Below are positions 11,574-22,800 of a DNA stretch of 64,000 nt, piece after piece. Below the pieces are notes generated by a model. The model was not told where the DNA came from. It saw only the letters and a list, made by a program, of their open reading frames with translations, and did not search any database. Numbering within the stretch: the first letter of the stretch is position 1; each line of letters begins with the position of its first letter. The DNA is from Brachynemurus nebulosus (taxonomy: Eukaryota > Arthropoda > Insecta > Neuroptera > Myrmeleontidae): the NCBI GenBank assembly GCA_035578155.1, contig JAPWDM010000021.1, forward strand, positions 5,375,704 through 5,439,703. The letters are read 5' to 3'. Position numbers and translations under genes: made by a program.

Positions 11574-12204
11574 AAATATGCTTAAAATTGATTATTTTAT
11601 TACATATACCTACTAAAGCAATTATATTTTAGAGTGTAAGAAATTCATTATATCATTTTATTTTGATTAATAATTAAACAGTAAAGAAAACAGTTTTTCT
11701 TTTTGTTGTAGTCTTTATAAATAGAAAAAGAATTTATCTAATTATTTATTGACCAGAGTTCTTATTTTTTTTTAAATAAAAATTTAACCGAAAACTCTTT
11801 GTTTTATTTAGATACCTAATTTTACTATTTTTATCGAGATCAAGAAATAAATACAAAAATTGAAGTATTGGCCAAGGAATAGTAGACCACAATAATTGTA
11901 CCCACAAATTCATGAACGTAATATTAGTTACTTTTTTTCTCGATAAAAATTAAAAACTTAGTTTCCTATATTTATGTACATAATATAAACAGTAAAAAAA
12001 TGTTATTTTGCATTTCGGGACCCGAAGTAAAAACCGGGTCCCGTCGGGAACGGGATTAAAATTGGTAAATCGGGCGGGAGTGGGATTGGGCGGGATTTTA
12101 AATTTTTTTCCGGGAATGGAAGTGGGCGGGAATGGCAGACCAGTTTCGGGAGTGGGCGGGAACGGGAACAAAAATTTACTCCCGACGACATCTCTAGTCC
12201 GGTA

Positions 12205-12327
12205 CGTAGTACATAATAAATTATGTATTTTTATAAGAATACATAATATAAAATATTTTTTATAAATATTTTTAAGTGTTTTGTTTCTTATTTTAAATAT
12301 TGATCGCGGTCGGCCTCTGAGGATGTT
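12205..12327. other. Flank of hAT element, no feature
   Basis: Continues the host repeat into which the hAT inserted. Nothing else is seen. Confidence 0.4.
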
Positions 12328-12558
12328 TTGTTTGGTTTCGGATGCCGAAGCCATAGGACTGAAAATGTTAATGAAGATTCGTTTGATACTGAATTATTCA
12401 TTAAGGAAATCCGGAATTTAATTGCAATCTGGGATTACACATATTCGGGATATAGTAACCGCATGGAAAAAGTAAAGGCATGGGAATATCTTTGCTTCAG
12501 ATTTTATGAAAATTTTTTGAACAAAAAAAAAAAAAAGAAAAATATATGTGGTAACTGA
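12328..12558 (+). pseudogene. MADF-domain fragment
   Basis: An open frame without ATG (nominal start TTG). From about residue 20 it reads FIKEIRNLIAIWD, then Y-S-N-R, KVKAWEYLCF. This is the N-terminal two thirds of a MADF (Myb/SANT-like, Adf-1 type) DNA-binding domain, with the hallmark tryptophans at the expected places. It runs into an oligo-A tract and stops. MADF proteins are host transcription factors and also the second protein of PIF/Harbinger transposons; with no neighbour to decide, either source is possible. Confidence 0.6.
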
Positions 12559-12559
12559 A

Positions 12560-14300
12560 ATTTATTAAATAATTTAATACAATGTTATATATTTTTGTAC
12601 TGCCAGGTATATGTATCGAAGTATATGTAGGTAACAGGATTTGTTTTGAATAAAGGTGCCGATTACTGCTCACCTTTTATTTAGGTAATAAAAAATAATT
12701 GTTATAAATGAATTTTGTTTAATAGAATATAAACAATTTTATGGAATGGGAAAACCCATCGGTTAAGAATAAAAGCACGCTGTAATGTACTAATAGCTCT
12801 CCTGCTGTTTGAACGTTGATTATTGAGTGTTATTAGATAAATAAGCTATATAATTTTTTTTATACCTTTTTAGTTTTGAAAAATTTGTATATTTTCAGTT
12901 CAGCCATTTACCACGAGGACGGGTAGCGCCACACACGTCCCTATATTCAACTGTATATTTCACATTCATGTCCCAGTGGATGTGACTACATTTGTAGCGG
13001 CAACCCTGTATAAGCTATACCGGCTATGCTATTTGATTTCGATTTTTTAAATCTACTGTGAACTGTACTCTTTAAGTTCTGATTATGTTTATTTTATTTC
13101 AGTACGATACACATTTATTAATAATAATAAGGATTTAATTCCTATCGTACTGGCAAACTTATAGTTCAAATAATATACGTAAGGTATTATTCAAAAACTA
13201 TTAATATTATATATTCATTTCTTCATTTTAAGATATTTGTTCTTGATATGCAGAAGCAACGTGGTAAAATTTTAATTTAAAATGTGGCAAGCTAATTCAT
13301 TAAGTTAGAAACGAATTTTAAGCGAAGAGTATGTAAGTAAAATTTTTATTGCTTTCCAATAAAAATTACAGTTAGTAGATCACAGTCAGTCAATCCGTAA
13401 GCCGTTAAAAAACTTAAATATAGAATATTTTTTGTATCGAAGTTATTTGAAATATCAAAAAGGAATTGAGTTTGCTATTACATAAAAAATACTTTTTAAA
13501 ATAGAAGCTAGTCGTCAGTGGCGTCATGACGATGCTCGGAAACTTTTCGAAATTACAATTTAATATTCTTCAATCAATTGTAAACCGTTTGTAGATATTT
13601 ATAGTACCTTTTTTTTCCTTTGCAGCCCTTTAATTAATTTGTAATTACCAATTAAAATTTAACACTGAAGTTAGCAATCATGAAAAATTTTCCATTATAT
13701 TTGTCCTACGTTCAAAAATCTGTTTTCATCCTGTATGATTATGTTTTACTAATGTGAAATATTTTTGTGTAAAAAATAAAATTTTGAAAATTTTATGTCT
13801 CAATGCCAAAATAGCTATCAGATATACAGTGTGGATCACCTTGTCAGATAATCGATAGACCAATAAACGTATTATATAGATCGAATGTACTAATGAATAA
13901 ATGAAGCCACAAGATACACCAAGATACGACCAAATGCTACTTTGTAATATTGTAACCAGTGCATTAATCGTGGTTTCCGTAATAACAATTTTTAGTGCCT
14001 TCACAAATAATTATTTTCAAAATATAACATGGATAAAAATTATATCTTGCAATAAATAAGGCTCTGTTTATTGAACAATAAACAAGACATTAGGTTCCTC
14101 ATATTACACTGCGTTAGATGCTTCAGTGAAATAACCTACAAACTGGGTATACGCGCTGTGTATTTACTACAATTTAATAGTGTTCACTGACTACTTTTTC
14201 CAGAATATTTCTGCTTCAAATTTATAATAAAAGTAAAGCAGTATCAAAATAATTTTGACTGATCAGTCAATATTAAACAAAATAAGTAACTTAGATAATT
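12560..14300. other. AT-rich stretch, no gene seen
   Basis: The only items noted are a 53-bp hairpin at 13101-13153 (CAGTACGATA against TATCGTACTG) and frames without domains. Confidence 0.5.
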
Positions 14301-15241
14301 ATTCATAGTGTTCGACCGAAATTTCGGTTTCGGTTTCGGCCAGTTTCGACGCAAAATTGGAGTATCGGTTTCGGCAGCAAAAAGGCCGAAACTACGACCG
14401 AAACCCTTTAGTACAGAGGTGATGCGACTATCTCTTTTATGAAATCTGCAGTGTGCAGTTCTGTGCAAGTTAGGCTACTTAGTAGTCACTCTCTCCGTAG
14501 CAGTGGATGAGTGTAGGTCAATCACAAACCAATTGTGTTGATTGTTGTTGGCATTGTTAGAACCCCCACACGGAGCCACATACACGCGTTGTAGTATCAT
14601 ACATATGTATGCGACAACACGGCCAACATACCTCCGACCACGCACACGAAAGACAAATCACCACCCAAATACAAAGTAAACCCAGTGCACATATATGTAT
14701 AACATATTTTCTATCCTTTTTTGGTTACACTAGTTTCAGTATTATAGAGATAGATATGTTGTCTCTGGTACTCTGTGACCGAAACCGAAACTCCATTGTT
14801 GCGTTGCCTTCGATCACGATCGGCATTACTCGGACGGGGTTTTCCACTTCCAATTAAACTCTCAAAACAGGAGTAGAATAATGTTTTTTTTTTATTTAAA
14901 TTTTTTCTCGTCAGCTCTATTTTTCCGGGAAATTTTGGCAAAAGTAGCACTGAAAATCCTTCACCTCAGAAACGGCCCAAACGCCCCAGGGTGACCCAAA
15001 GCTAAATCCCGGCACGGCGAGAGAGAAAGAGGGGTAGGAAAAAACTATCTAGGGCCTAAAACTGGGTTAATCTTGCCCTGACCTTGCTAATTTTAATTTA
15101 CTTAAATGGGAAATAACGGTGTATAATGCGGTGTAATTTTGAAAGAAGGCTTCGGTTTCGGCCGAAACTGAGACAGCAACCGAAATTCGGTTTCGGTTTC
15201 GGTTGAAAAACTAGTTTCGGTCGGACACTAAATATTATTCA
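14298..15241. mobile_element. Non-autonomous hAT element with GGTTTCGG subterminal repeats
   Basis: The element 14306-15230 begins TAGTGTTCGACCGAAA and ends TTTCGGTCGGACACTA, near-perfect inverted repeats of the TAGNG type. Both ends carry runs of GGTTTCGG. The flanking word ATTATTCA is at 14298-14305 and 15234-15241; at the right end three bases (AAT) separate it from the terminus, so the duplication is imperfectly placed. There is no transposase inside. Confidence 0.75.
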
Positions 15242-15372
15242 TAACTTTTATTACACCTTCAATTTTAGGGAAAAACTAATCCTCGTAAATATTTCAGAGC
15301 CCACTTTATTTTATTCAAAATTTGTTTTTAGTACCGTAATAGCGTAAAGACTTGAGAATCTTTTAAAACAAT

Positions 15373-15681
15373 AGTAGTCTTCATAATCTTGATTAGATTT
15401 GTTAAACTTGTTAAATGTTATTTATGTTGTTCTTCGAAATAGGTAAAAATCATGGACGACCTATTTGCAACTCTCTTAATTATTACATATTTGACAGTTA
15501 CGACAGTTATTTTATAGTTTTAAACCAGTTCTCCATTTCAATTTAACAAATAACATGCTCTTGGCCTTGTTATTTGTTATCGTCGAATTTCATAAATTTT
15601 TTCTCGATTTGTTAATTTTTTTCTTCGAAATAACACATTTAACATGTTGTAGCATGTTTAACAAAGATTATGAAGACTACT
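15373..15681. mobile_element. Small fold-back/MITE element
   Basis: The inverted ends AGTAGTCTTCATAATCTT (15373) and AAGATTATGAAGACTACT (ending 15681) continue imperfectly inward through TTGTTAAAC-type and TTCTTCGAAATA words. It is 309 bp with no coding capacity. No clear target duplication is found, so the superfamily is open. Confidence 0.6.
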
Positions 15682-16195
15682 GATAATTATGATATTTAAT
15701 CATAACAGATACAATAAAGGAACAAAGTTGTAATATTTAAATTCTCTTTTTTAATCAAGATATCCTATAATTTTAGCGTGAGTCGATAAATTTTTTAAAA
15801 ATATTTTTAATTTTTTAATTTCTATTGAAATATAAAGTTCTTTCCTATACAACCGTTACAAGTTTTCAAATTAAATAGCTACCTATACATTGAGATATAA
15901 ACGAGATATAAAAATGTTTCTGTAACAAGTAAAAGAAATAAACAAATAATGTGACAACGTTGTCGGACGTCACTTTCACGACGATATGAAAAATATATAC
16001 ATTTAGGACGCATCATCCACTGCAATATGAAAAAAAATATACAAACAGGACTCCACAACTTCGTAAAACAGATGCAGTTCGTAATCATAGGAATATGAAA
16101 GTAAAATTAATTTTTTTTTGGTTTAAGCTAAGAGCGGTATTACAATTTTTGACCAATTTTATGCTATATACACGAATAAAAGTGTTATATTCACA
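15682..16195. other. AT-rich stretch, no gene seen
   Basis: No domain-bearing frame before the LINE junction near 16200. Confidence 0.5.
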
Positions 16196-16208
16196 TGCCT
16201 TCTAGTGG

Positions 16209-17720
16209 ATGCTATTACTGAGCACCCACCTTGATGGAAAAAAAACCATCAAAGCAATTAACACCTACGCAGTTCCGGTGCTAACATACTCATTTGGGGT
16301 AATCAAATGGACGCCTACGGACTTGACAAACATCGAGATCAAGACCCGCGTCCTTATGACCAAATACAGAATTCATCATCCCAAAGCAGCGATAGAACGA
16401 TTGACGCTGCCAAGAGCCGAAGGGGGTCGAGGTCTTATAGACATAAGGAACACGCATAATAAACAGGTTCATAACTTGCGAGAATACTTTTACACCAAAA
16501 CACACACATCACACTTACACAATGTAATAATCCAAGCCGACAAGGCATACACACCATTAAACCTCTCACACACAGAAATGCCAGATAGTTTTTGCCGTTT
16601 GGTCACGAAGGAGGACAAAATTCAGCAATGGATTCGGAAGCCTTTACATGGGAGACATCCACATGATCTTAATCAGAGTAACGTCGACAAAGCAGCGTCG
16701 CACGCCTGGTTGAGTCAAGGAAGTCTTTTCCCGGAGACTGAAGGATTCATGCTAGCTATACAAGATCAAGTAATTCATACAAAGAATTACTCAAAATACA
16801 TACTTCGTGACTCGTCAATAACATCTGACTCATGCCGGAGATGCCATTCCAAACCTGAAACGATCCAACACATCACAGCTGCCTGTACTCAGCTCGCTCA
16901 GTCCGAATACAAACACCGTCACGACCAGGTTGGCAAAATCGTATACCAGAAACTAGCGGTCAAGCACCACCCTATAACCGATAAAACACCTTACTACAAG
17001 CTCACACCAAAAGTAGTAGCGGAGAATGACTCCTGTAGACTTTACTGGGATCGGTCGATTATTACAGATAAGACCATAAATCATAATCGACCAGATATCA
17101 CCTTCGTAATGAAAAACACTAAGACAACCTATCTGATCGATATTGCGGTTCCAAATACACACAACTTACAAAAAACACACGCAGTTAAATTGGATAAATA
17201 CACTGACCTCGCAGCCGAAATAAAACAACAATGGCGAATGGAACATGTCCACATCGTTCCAATAGTGCTCAGTGCCACCGGGGTCATTCCACACACACTA
17301 CATAATAGTTTGAGCCTCTTGGGTCTCCCAAAATACACATATGTCACTATGCAAAAGGCAGTGATCATAAACACGTGTCGTATAGTACGGAAGTTCCTCA
17401 GTAATACGAATCCGACTGCGATATGTGAAAGCACAAGACCTGCTTCTACTCCATCTGAGCCATCTACAGTGAGCGAACAATACACTGACACTCATCCTAC
17501 TGACACACAACACACATACATAAACACACAATACACTAACACTGAAAGACAAACACTGAACACACATACAGATCCCGATTCGTCTGATGGAGAGGGAGGA
17601 TCGACCAACTGCCGCACTGTTACTGTTACCGCTCTGGTGCACAATCCTCCCCAACTCAATAACACACAAGGTCCGTCAACTTCTGTACCATCTAAACGCG
17701 CAATTCCAGGAACACCCTAA
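16209..17720 (+). pseudogene. LINE polyprotein C-terminal half: RT thumb, CCHC-like finger, restriction-like endonuclease
   Basis: The frame is open for about 500 residues but begins inside the reverse transcriptase: IKAINTYAVPVLTYSFGV is the end of the RT thumb region. There follow a long linker, a zinc-knuckle-like CRRCHSKPETIQHITAAC (about residues 215-232) and a PD-(D/E)xK nuclease core with RPDITF, then YLIDIAVP, then KLDKY (about 295-340). This gives the R2/R4-type domain order, with the endonuclease C-terminal to the RT. The last 90 residues are Thr/Ser/His-rich low complexity. The protein would nick target DNA and prime reverse transcription; without the RT core this copy cannot. Confidence 0.85.
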
Positions 17721-17761
17721 CTTAATGAGCAATTTGTTGAACCAGAACACATTTACACCAA

Positions 17762-18295
17762 GAAACGAAAAATAGAACGACATATCCACACACATACACG
17801 AACACACACACAAACACAAACAGTCCTTTCCCTTCCCTCTGTCCCTAATCCTACCTATTCTCTGAGGACACGAAAACGAACTAGGCATTCACAGCCGTCT
17901 GTCATTGAGCCAACATCTACGCTCCCACAAAAGTCTCGTCGTACGAACCAGTATACACCAAAATAGACGCATAACACCTCGTTTCAAGCAACAACAACAA
18001 CAATATAAGGAGTGATGTGACAAACCCGTCCGTGAATGTACTACGGTACTTTTACGGATTGGTTTGGCACATTACCCTTCCACAGAGCCTAATACCTTGC
18101 ATAATGCCGGTATAGGTGAATGTTACCCAGTACTGTCCTACTGAGTAGTGAGCGCCAGGTTGGCGTAAAAGTTATAATAATAATAATATTATAATAATAA
18201 TAATAATAATAATAATAACGTAATAATAATAGAAACGTAAAATAGAAAGACACATCCACACACATACACAAACACACACACAAACACAAACATGA
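17762..18295 (+). repeat. Duplicated CA-rich segment flanking the LINE 3' end
   Basis: A 60-bp block reading GAAACG(A/T)AAAATAGAA, then ACATCCACACACATACAC and CACACACAAACACAAAC, occurs at about 17762-17822 and again at about 18236-18293, on both sides of the LINE tail and the TAA tract. Confidence 0.65.
18173..18230 (+). repeat. (TAA)n microsatellite
   Basis: About 19 TAA/ATA units with a few interruptions, at the 3' end of the LINE. Confidence 0.9.
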
Positions 18296-19690
18296 TTCTA
18301 ATATTGATAGAATTTCCTATTTTCTACAATCAAATTTTCATTTTGGTATAAATTTCGTTTATAAAAATTTAAACAAATAGGTACAATCTTGCTACATATA
18401 AGATGTATTTCACATATGTACGTATACGCGAAATGATAACTTGGAATGTGTCTGATCAGCATATTTGCTATTTTATGATTATAATTTTTGTGTGTCGTTA
18501 AAATACACATAAATTTTTTTTATTTTTTATTAAATATAACTTTTAGAATTGAAAAAATTTAAATATGGCTTTGTATAGTTAATTCCCGAGTTCACTGGAA
18601 AAAAATTCGTTAAATTTAAAGTACAGAGAGCTTTTGCTGTTTTTTAATAGCTAAACATAGAATAAAATTTATAATAACCATACATAGGTATTGGAGTGTG
18701 ACAATATGCGAAAAACGCTTATTCAATATTTGATAAAACAATTTCATATTTAAGATAAATTATTATTACAGTCGCTCACAAAACTAAAGCCATAGGTATA
18801 TGTATAAGCTAATTTTTTATAATTAAAACAATAGAAAATAATAAATTTAATAGAAACAGATACATTGGTTAGATAAAATATAAAATATTAAAAGGAAATC
18901 TTCTTAAAATATACGGAACATTGTACAATTAAATAAGGCCAAAAAATATCTATAACGAGAAATTAATGTTTCAAAACTACTTTAAGATCATCGAATTAAT
19001 GTTTCAAAAACTACTTTAAGGTGATTATATATTAAGTTTTAAGAATAAGATTTTTAAAAAATTTATTCATATTTACAAAATATGATTTTAACAACGTAGA
19101 GACCTTTACTTTTAACAGAGTACTGTATAGATCGCACATTAACATTACTATACATTTCACAAATTTATCAAAATATGTATCTATTCCTTTATTAAAATTT
19201 TAAGTGTTTCTTATTTTTGTACAATATAAATGTGCCTAGTTTTAAATTTTTTAACAGTCATTAAGACGTCAAATAAAATCTCATACATCATATCCAACAA
19301 GCAAATAATGTGTTTTAAAACAGATCGCCAATATTACATTTAAAAATTTTTTTATTAAAAAAATACATAGAAATTTATAAGTAGCAGCGATTTTTAGCTA
19401 ATTAATACATATTAGGATATCATATGTCATCATCAAAAGATTAAAAAAAATATACAGAGTGATACATTTTTTGTAAAATTTTATGAGTATATATGGTGTA
19501 CCATAATTGTAAATGGAATTTTTATAATTAGTTTGATTTCTTTTTAGGGATCGGTGTAAACCAAAAGATCGTTTTTTTTTTCTTTAAATTTTTTTATTAA
19601 GTATAGTTTTAAACAAAAATAGGTACACAATGATCACTTTTTTAACTCGTAAAATTTATAATTATATTAAAAATTTATGCATATGCAAGA
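18296..19690. other. AT-rich stretch, no gene seen
   Basis: The only structure is a short tandem duplication near 18960-19022 (AATTAATGTTTCAAA followed by ACTACTTTAAG, twice). Confidence 0.5.
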
Positions 19691-19752
19691 AAGTGCTTTG
19701 TGAAGGTCACCAATGACCAATTTGAAGGTCACCAGATCACCAATTAGCCGAC

Positions 19753-20088
19753 TTGTGTATTAAAATAGTGAAAAATTATTCAACAAACGCCATTGAATTT
19801 ATAGAGGCGGTTTGTAGACTTTCCAAGCGCAATTATAGACGAAATGTTGGCAATATTGAGATAACGGAATATTCCTGTTGTATGGAATTTACAGATCATT
19901 ACATCAATCTTCTTCAATGTTCTAACGCAGAATTAAGAGAACTAAGTAAAGCGAAGCGTCGAGAGGAAATTATTAAACAAATTATCGACAACTCTGAAAT
20001 GCTATGTGATGAATACAAACGATTTTACGACGAACTAATTGATTTCCACAATAAATGGATTCCATTGTTGGCAATAATTAATTCTTAA
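19753..20088 (+). CDS. Unknown coil-rich protein fragment
   Basis: An open frame of about 111 codons whose nominal start is TTG. The first in-frame methionine begins MEFTDHYINLLQ. The sequence is hydrophilic and helix-prone (ELRELSKAKRREEIIKQIIDN). It points toward the OB-like gene on the other strand and ends about 65 bp from that gene's stop. I do not recognise it. It could be a leftover of a viral element that also supplied the OB-like gene. The N-terminus is probably missing. Confidence 0.35.
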   Translation: MCIKIVKNYSTNAIEFIEAVCRLSKRNYRRNVGNIEITEYSCCMEFTDHYINLLQCSNAELRELSKAKRREEIIKQIIDNSEMLCDEYKRFYDELIDFHNKWIPLLAIINS

Positions 20089-20153
20089 CACATCAACTGA
20101 AGATTTACAAATTTCAAGAAGATCTAATGTTTTGAATTGCGATTTCGAGAAGA

Positions 20154-20520
20154 CCAATGTTTTGAATTCCAGTTTATGAGTTAGTCCGATTGGCCCTTTA
20201 TTCATCATACCAAGTTTTGGATTGCTCTGTAGCCACGCCAGCATCTGCTCGTTCAAATTGTCAAATCTCGCCGGCAATGATATGTATCCAATTTCTGGTT
20301 CCAATATTGTCTTCATTTTTGATTAATCGAATTTTGATGGTAGTTGACTGGCTCCCATTATTTTATATACTTTTCCAATTTCCATATCGGAAAGTTTAAT
20401 CCATCGTTTAACAGCGCCAAGATGATTCAATTCATCCACAAAATTTCCAGCCATTTTTTGAATTAAGTCTCTGTTTCCAGATGAAGCACCAGCAGTAATG
20501 GATTCCATGGTTGACAACAA
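20154..20520 (-). CDS. OB-fold-like protein in two in-frame halves (copy A)
   Basis: An ATG at 20518-20520 opens 65 codons ending QLPSKFD and TAA (20323-20325). The same frame resumes at an ATG (20314-20316) with MKTILEPEIGYISLPARFDNL, then LGMMNKGPIGLTHKLEFK. The homologous pair at 33463-33859 has the same layout, with a stop at nearly the same point. The pattern DMEIGKVYKI, then SKFD, then LEPEIGYISLP resembles the strand order of a small OB-fold ssDNA-binding protein; that is inference from memory of similar insect sequences. A TATA box lies upstream (20622-20629). The second frame is nominally open past 20154 to 20035, overlapping the plus-strand gene. Confidence 0.5.
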
Positions 20521-20621
20521 TTAACTCTTAACACAACAGTTGAAAATTCACAACAATAAGATTTAATGTTTTTTCACTAAAGTTTCGAACAAGATTGCGA
20601 TTGAAGAAAATCTGTCGCGGT

Positions 20622-20629
20622 CTTTTATA
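20622..20629 (-). promoter_or_regulatory. TATA box of OB-like gene
   Basis: Reads CTATAAAAG on the minus strand, about 100 bp before the ATG at 20520. The leader is A/T rich and free of other ATGs as far as I can see. Confidence 0.55.
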
Positions 20630-20934
20630 GCAGAAAAATAGCCTCATGACGTCAACTATAACACTTTATGTAGCCATGCAGGTTAAAATCTGTTTTCAGA
20701 TAAAAATATACAATCATATGATAAAATTCATTTTTGCATATTAGACAGAAATCTTCGCTATTAATATCGGCATTCCTGTTAATGACGTCAGCTAACAGTT
20801 TAAACCTGTTTCCAGATAAAATATGATAAACTTATGAAAGTAACGCCATCTTTTCGTGGAATTTGGAATCAAGGTACAGAGTTCGCGGTAGTTCAGACTA
20901 GCAAGGCCATCTTTTAATGGCTAGTTTAACTATT

Positions 20935-21165
20935 AAAAAGAATTTTCAGCACCATCTATTGATAATTTTTCAAATTTACGCATAGGGTTCACTAGTATCC
21001 AGACTAGCAAAGCTACCAAAGGTGACTGCGCCATCTATTAGGGGAATTTTCAAACTTACGCACAGGGATCGCTATTATCCAAATTACGAGAGCCATCTAG
21101 CAGTGAATTTACAAAGCTCGAAGGTGGTTGCGCCATCTGTTAGGGAATTTTATAGTTCTTAGGTT
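20935..21165 (+). repeat. Degenerate tandem repeat with GCGCCATCTNTTAG words
   Basis: Two to three diverged units of roughly 95-105 bp. Each contains (G)CCATCTATTAGGG or similar, AATTTTCAAA, TTACGCA(C/T)AGGG and TCCAGACTAGCAAAG or TCCAAATTACGAGAG. Confidence 0.55.
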
Positions 21166-21275
21166 AGAAAAAATTTTGTTAGGTTAAGCTAAGTTCGCTT
21201 AGGTTTCGCTAGGTTACGTCAAGTTCCGTTGGGTTCTGTTAGGTTGGATCAAGTTCTGTTAGGTTTGAGACCAAA
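21165..21275 (+). repeat. GTTAGGTT-rich short tandem repeat
   Basis: Words such as GTTAGGTTAAG, CTTAGGTTTCG, TAGGTTACGTC and GTTAGGTTGG follow each other at about 10-12 bp spacing. It resembles the common dispersed TTAGGTT repeats of insects, with a loose relation to the TTAGG telomere unit. Confidence 0.5.
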
Positions 21276-22800
21276 TTTTGCTCCACCCACCGCCGGAGGA
21301 TTCCAGAACCGCCTCGGTAGTTTTACCACCATCCGAGGTCACTCAAAAAGTCGGATGGTGGGATGGTGGCTCCCGTTCTCTCCAGAAGCTACTACTGTCG
21401 TATTAACTCAAGCTCATTCTTAAATCAGGTAAGGTTCTATAGATAGCGAAAGAATGAAAGATTTGATACTTGTTGGAAAAAATGTGTAGGAAGCTGACGA
21501 GCAACAGACGTGGTCAAAGAAGTTAGTACCTGCTGAAGAAATTGTTTAAGAGGCTAACGTGCAACAGATGTGGCAAAAGAACTTGCTGAAGAAAGTTAAA
21601 GCTACTAGCAAAACAAAATATAAACGAATGGTAGACATAACAAAAAATCAACCGAAACTAGAACTAGAAAAGTCTAAGATAAATTGGCATAAATGAATTG
21701 TTTTGATTCCTAATAATATGTCAACAGGTAAACAATTTACAATGTAAAATGGTTCTTTCCATGTAAATTTATCTATTAAGAATATTAAATAAACTAACTT
21801 TTTTAACTGAATTGATTTGGCACCGGGTAAATATGCATTACAAAATTTATTTTGTAGAGCAGAAAATGGATCAAGTCACTATGTTGTCCGCACCCAGGAA
21901 GAATTACATCAAGCTACGAAGATAACGTCAAAAACTCTCCAAACTTGAAAACCAAGTTAGAAAAATGTCATACAAACCACCACAGGTGGAAGTCAAATAT
22001 GGAAGCAAATTATAAATGGAAATGATCATATGATCGTTGAAGATTAGCAAGTTGTAGCCTTCCATTTTGAACTCGTTTTATAGTTACTTGAGATCGTATC
22101 CGCAACGGAAATATCCTGTTCAATCCGCTCCTCAATTCCAAACCATAGTAAAGATAACTTTTTAAAACAATGAAGAACTTTCAGGACTGAATGAAAAATT
22201 AAACAAAAAGTATAAGCACGCAACTAACGTTTTAATTCTATTTAATCACGCGCTCTCCAGTCTCAATTGAGACAACGTTTTTTTTTTTTTTTAAATTTGC
22301 ATATGCTAAGAAATTATGAGAACGAAAGGCAATCAAATTAGGAAAGTAACGTAAAAAATTGTCCAAGCTTTAAAAACAAATCAGAAAAGTCATACAAAAG
22401 GTCATACAGATGTCGGAAAAGAAGCAACTATCATGTGGTAGCTATAGAAGCAAATTATAAACGAATGGGTCCCCTAATGAGTCCTCGTATGGGTGCCCTC
22501 GAAAAAAATTTGTAAAGGGTATTACTGCGATATGCAGGAAACCCATTTATGAAATTTTTATCAAAATACCCGACGAACGAAGACAAAACACAAAAAATCC
22601 TTGATATTTATTGATTACTAAGAATTTTATCAAATACTGTTATGTAACGTCAGAAAATATTAAAATTTTTAACGACAACAAAAAATTGTTACAATAAAAC
22701 AAATTATAAATGTTAAATAACTATTGAAGTATCGAATAGTCTCGAACTCCACATAAATAGTATTTTGACGCTAAATTAGTATATCGAGTAGTGTAGTTAG

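Larger units (their letters stand above)
8455..12204 (+). mobile_element. hAT transposon with 8-bp TSD and open transposase
   Basis: The target duplication GTCCGGTA stands at 8455-8462 and 12197-12204. The element itself (8463-12196, 3734 bp) begins TAGAGATGTCG and ends CGACATCTCTA, fitting the TAGNGNTG-type hAT terminus. Both subterminal regions are full of CGGGCGGGA/GGGAACGGG words, likely transposase binding sites. A palindromic element (8639-9538) sits between the left end and the transposase gene. Perfect duplications and an uninterrupted gene suggest fairly recent insertion, though the nested insertion may have removed the promoter. Confidence 0.93.
16200..18230 (+). mobile_element. 5'-truncated R4/Dong-like LINE ending at a (TAA) tract
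   Basis: The coding part is at 16209-17720 and the 3' untranslated region runs to about 18172. That region ends GCGTAAAAGTTA and then merges into TAATAATAAT repeats (about 18173-18230). R4-clade Dong elements are known to insert in (TAA)n. The truncation point is abrupt at about 16200, where a TAG immediately precedes the open frame. Confidence 0.75.

Noticed and set aside
12003..12354. Proline- and arginine-rich minus-strand frame at the right hAT end
   Set aside because: Its composition comes from the CGGGCGGGA subterminal repeats, not from selection on a protein.
13726..14004. 92-codon minus-strand frame with hydrophobic stretches
   Set aside because: AT-driven hydrophobic composition, no family resemblance, no support from context.
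17298..17669. Minus-strand frames across the LINE C-terminus
   Set aside because: Antisense of the LINE frame; the Cys/Val-rich look comes from CACACA and ACA codons.
21165..21275. Internal telomere repeat (TTAGG)n
   Set aside because: The spacing is 10-12 bp and only GTTAGGTT is shared; not a pentamer array.
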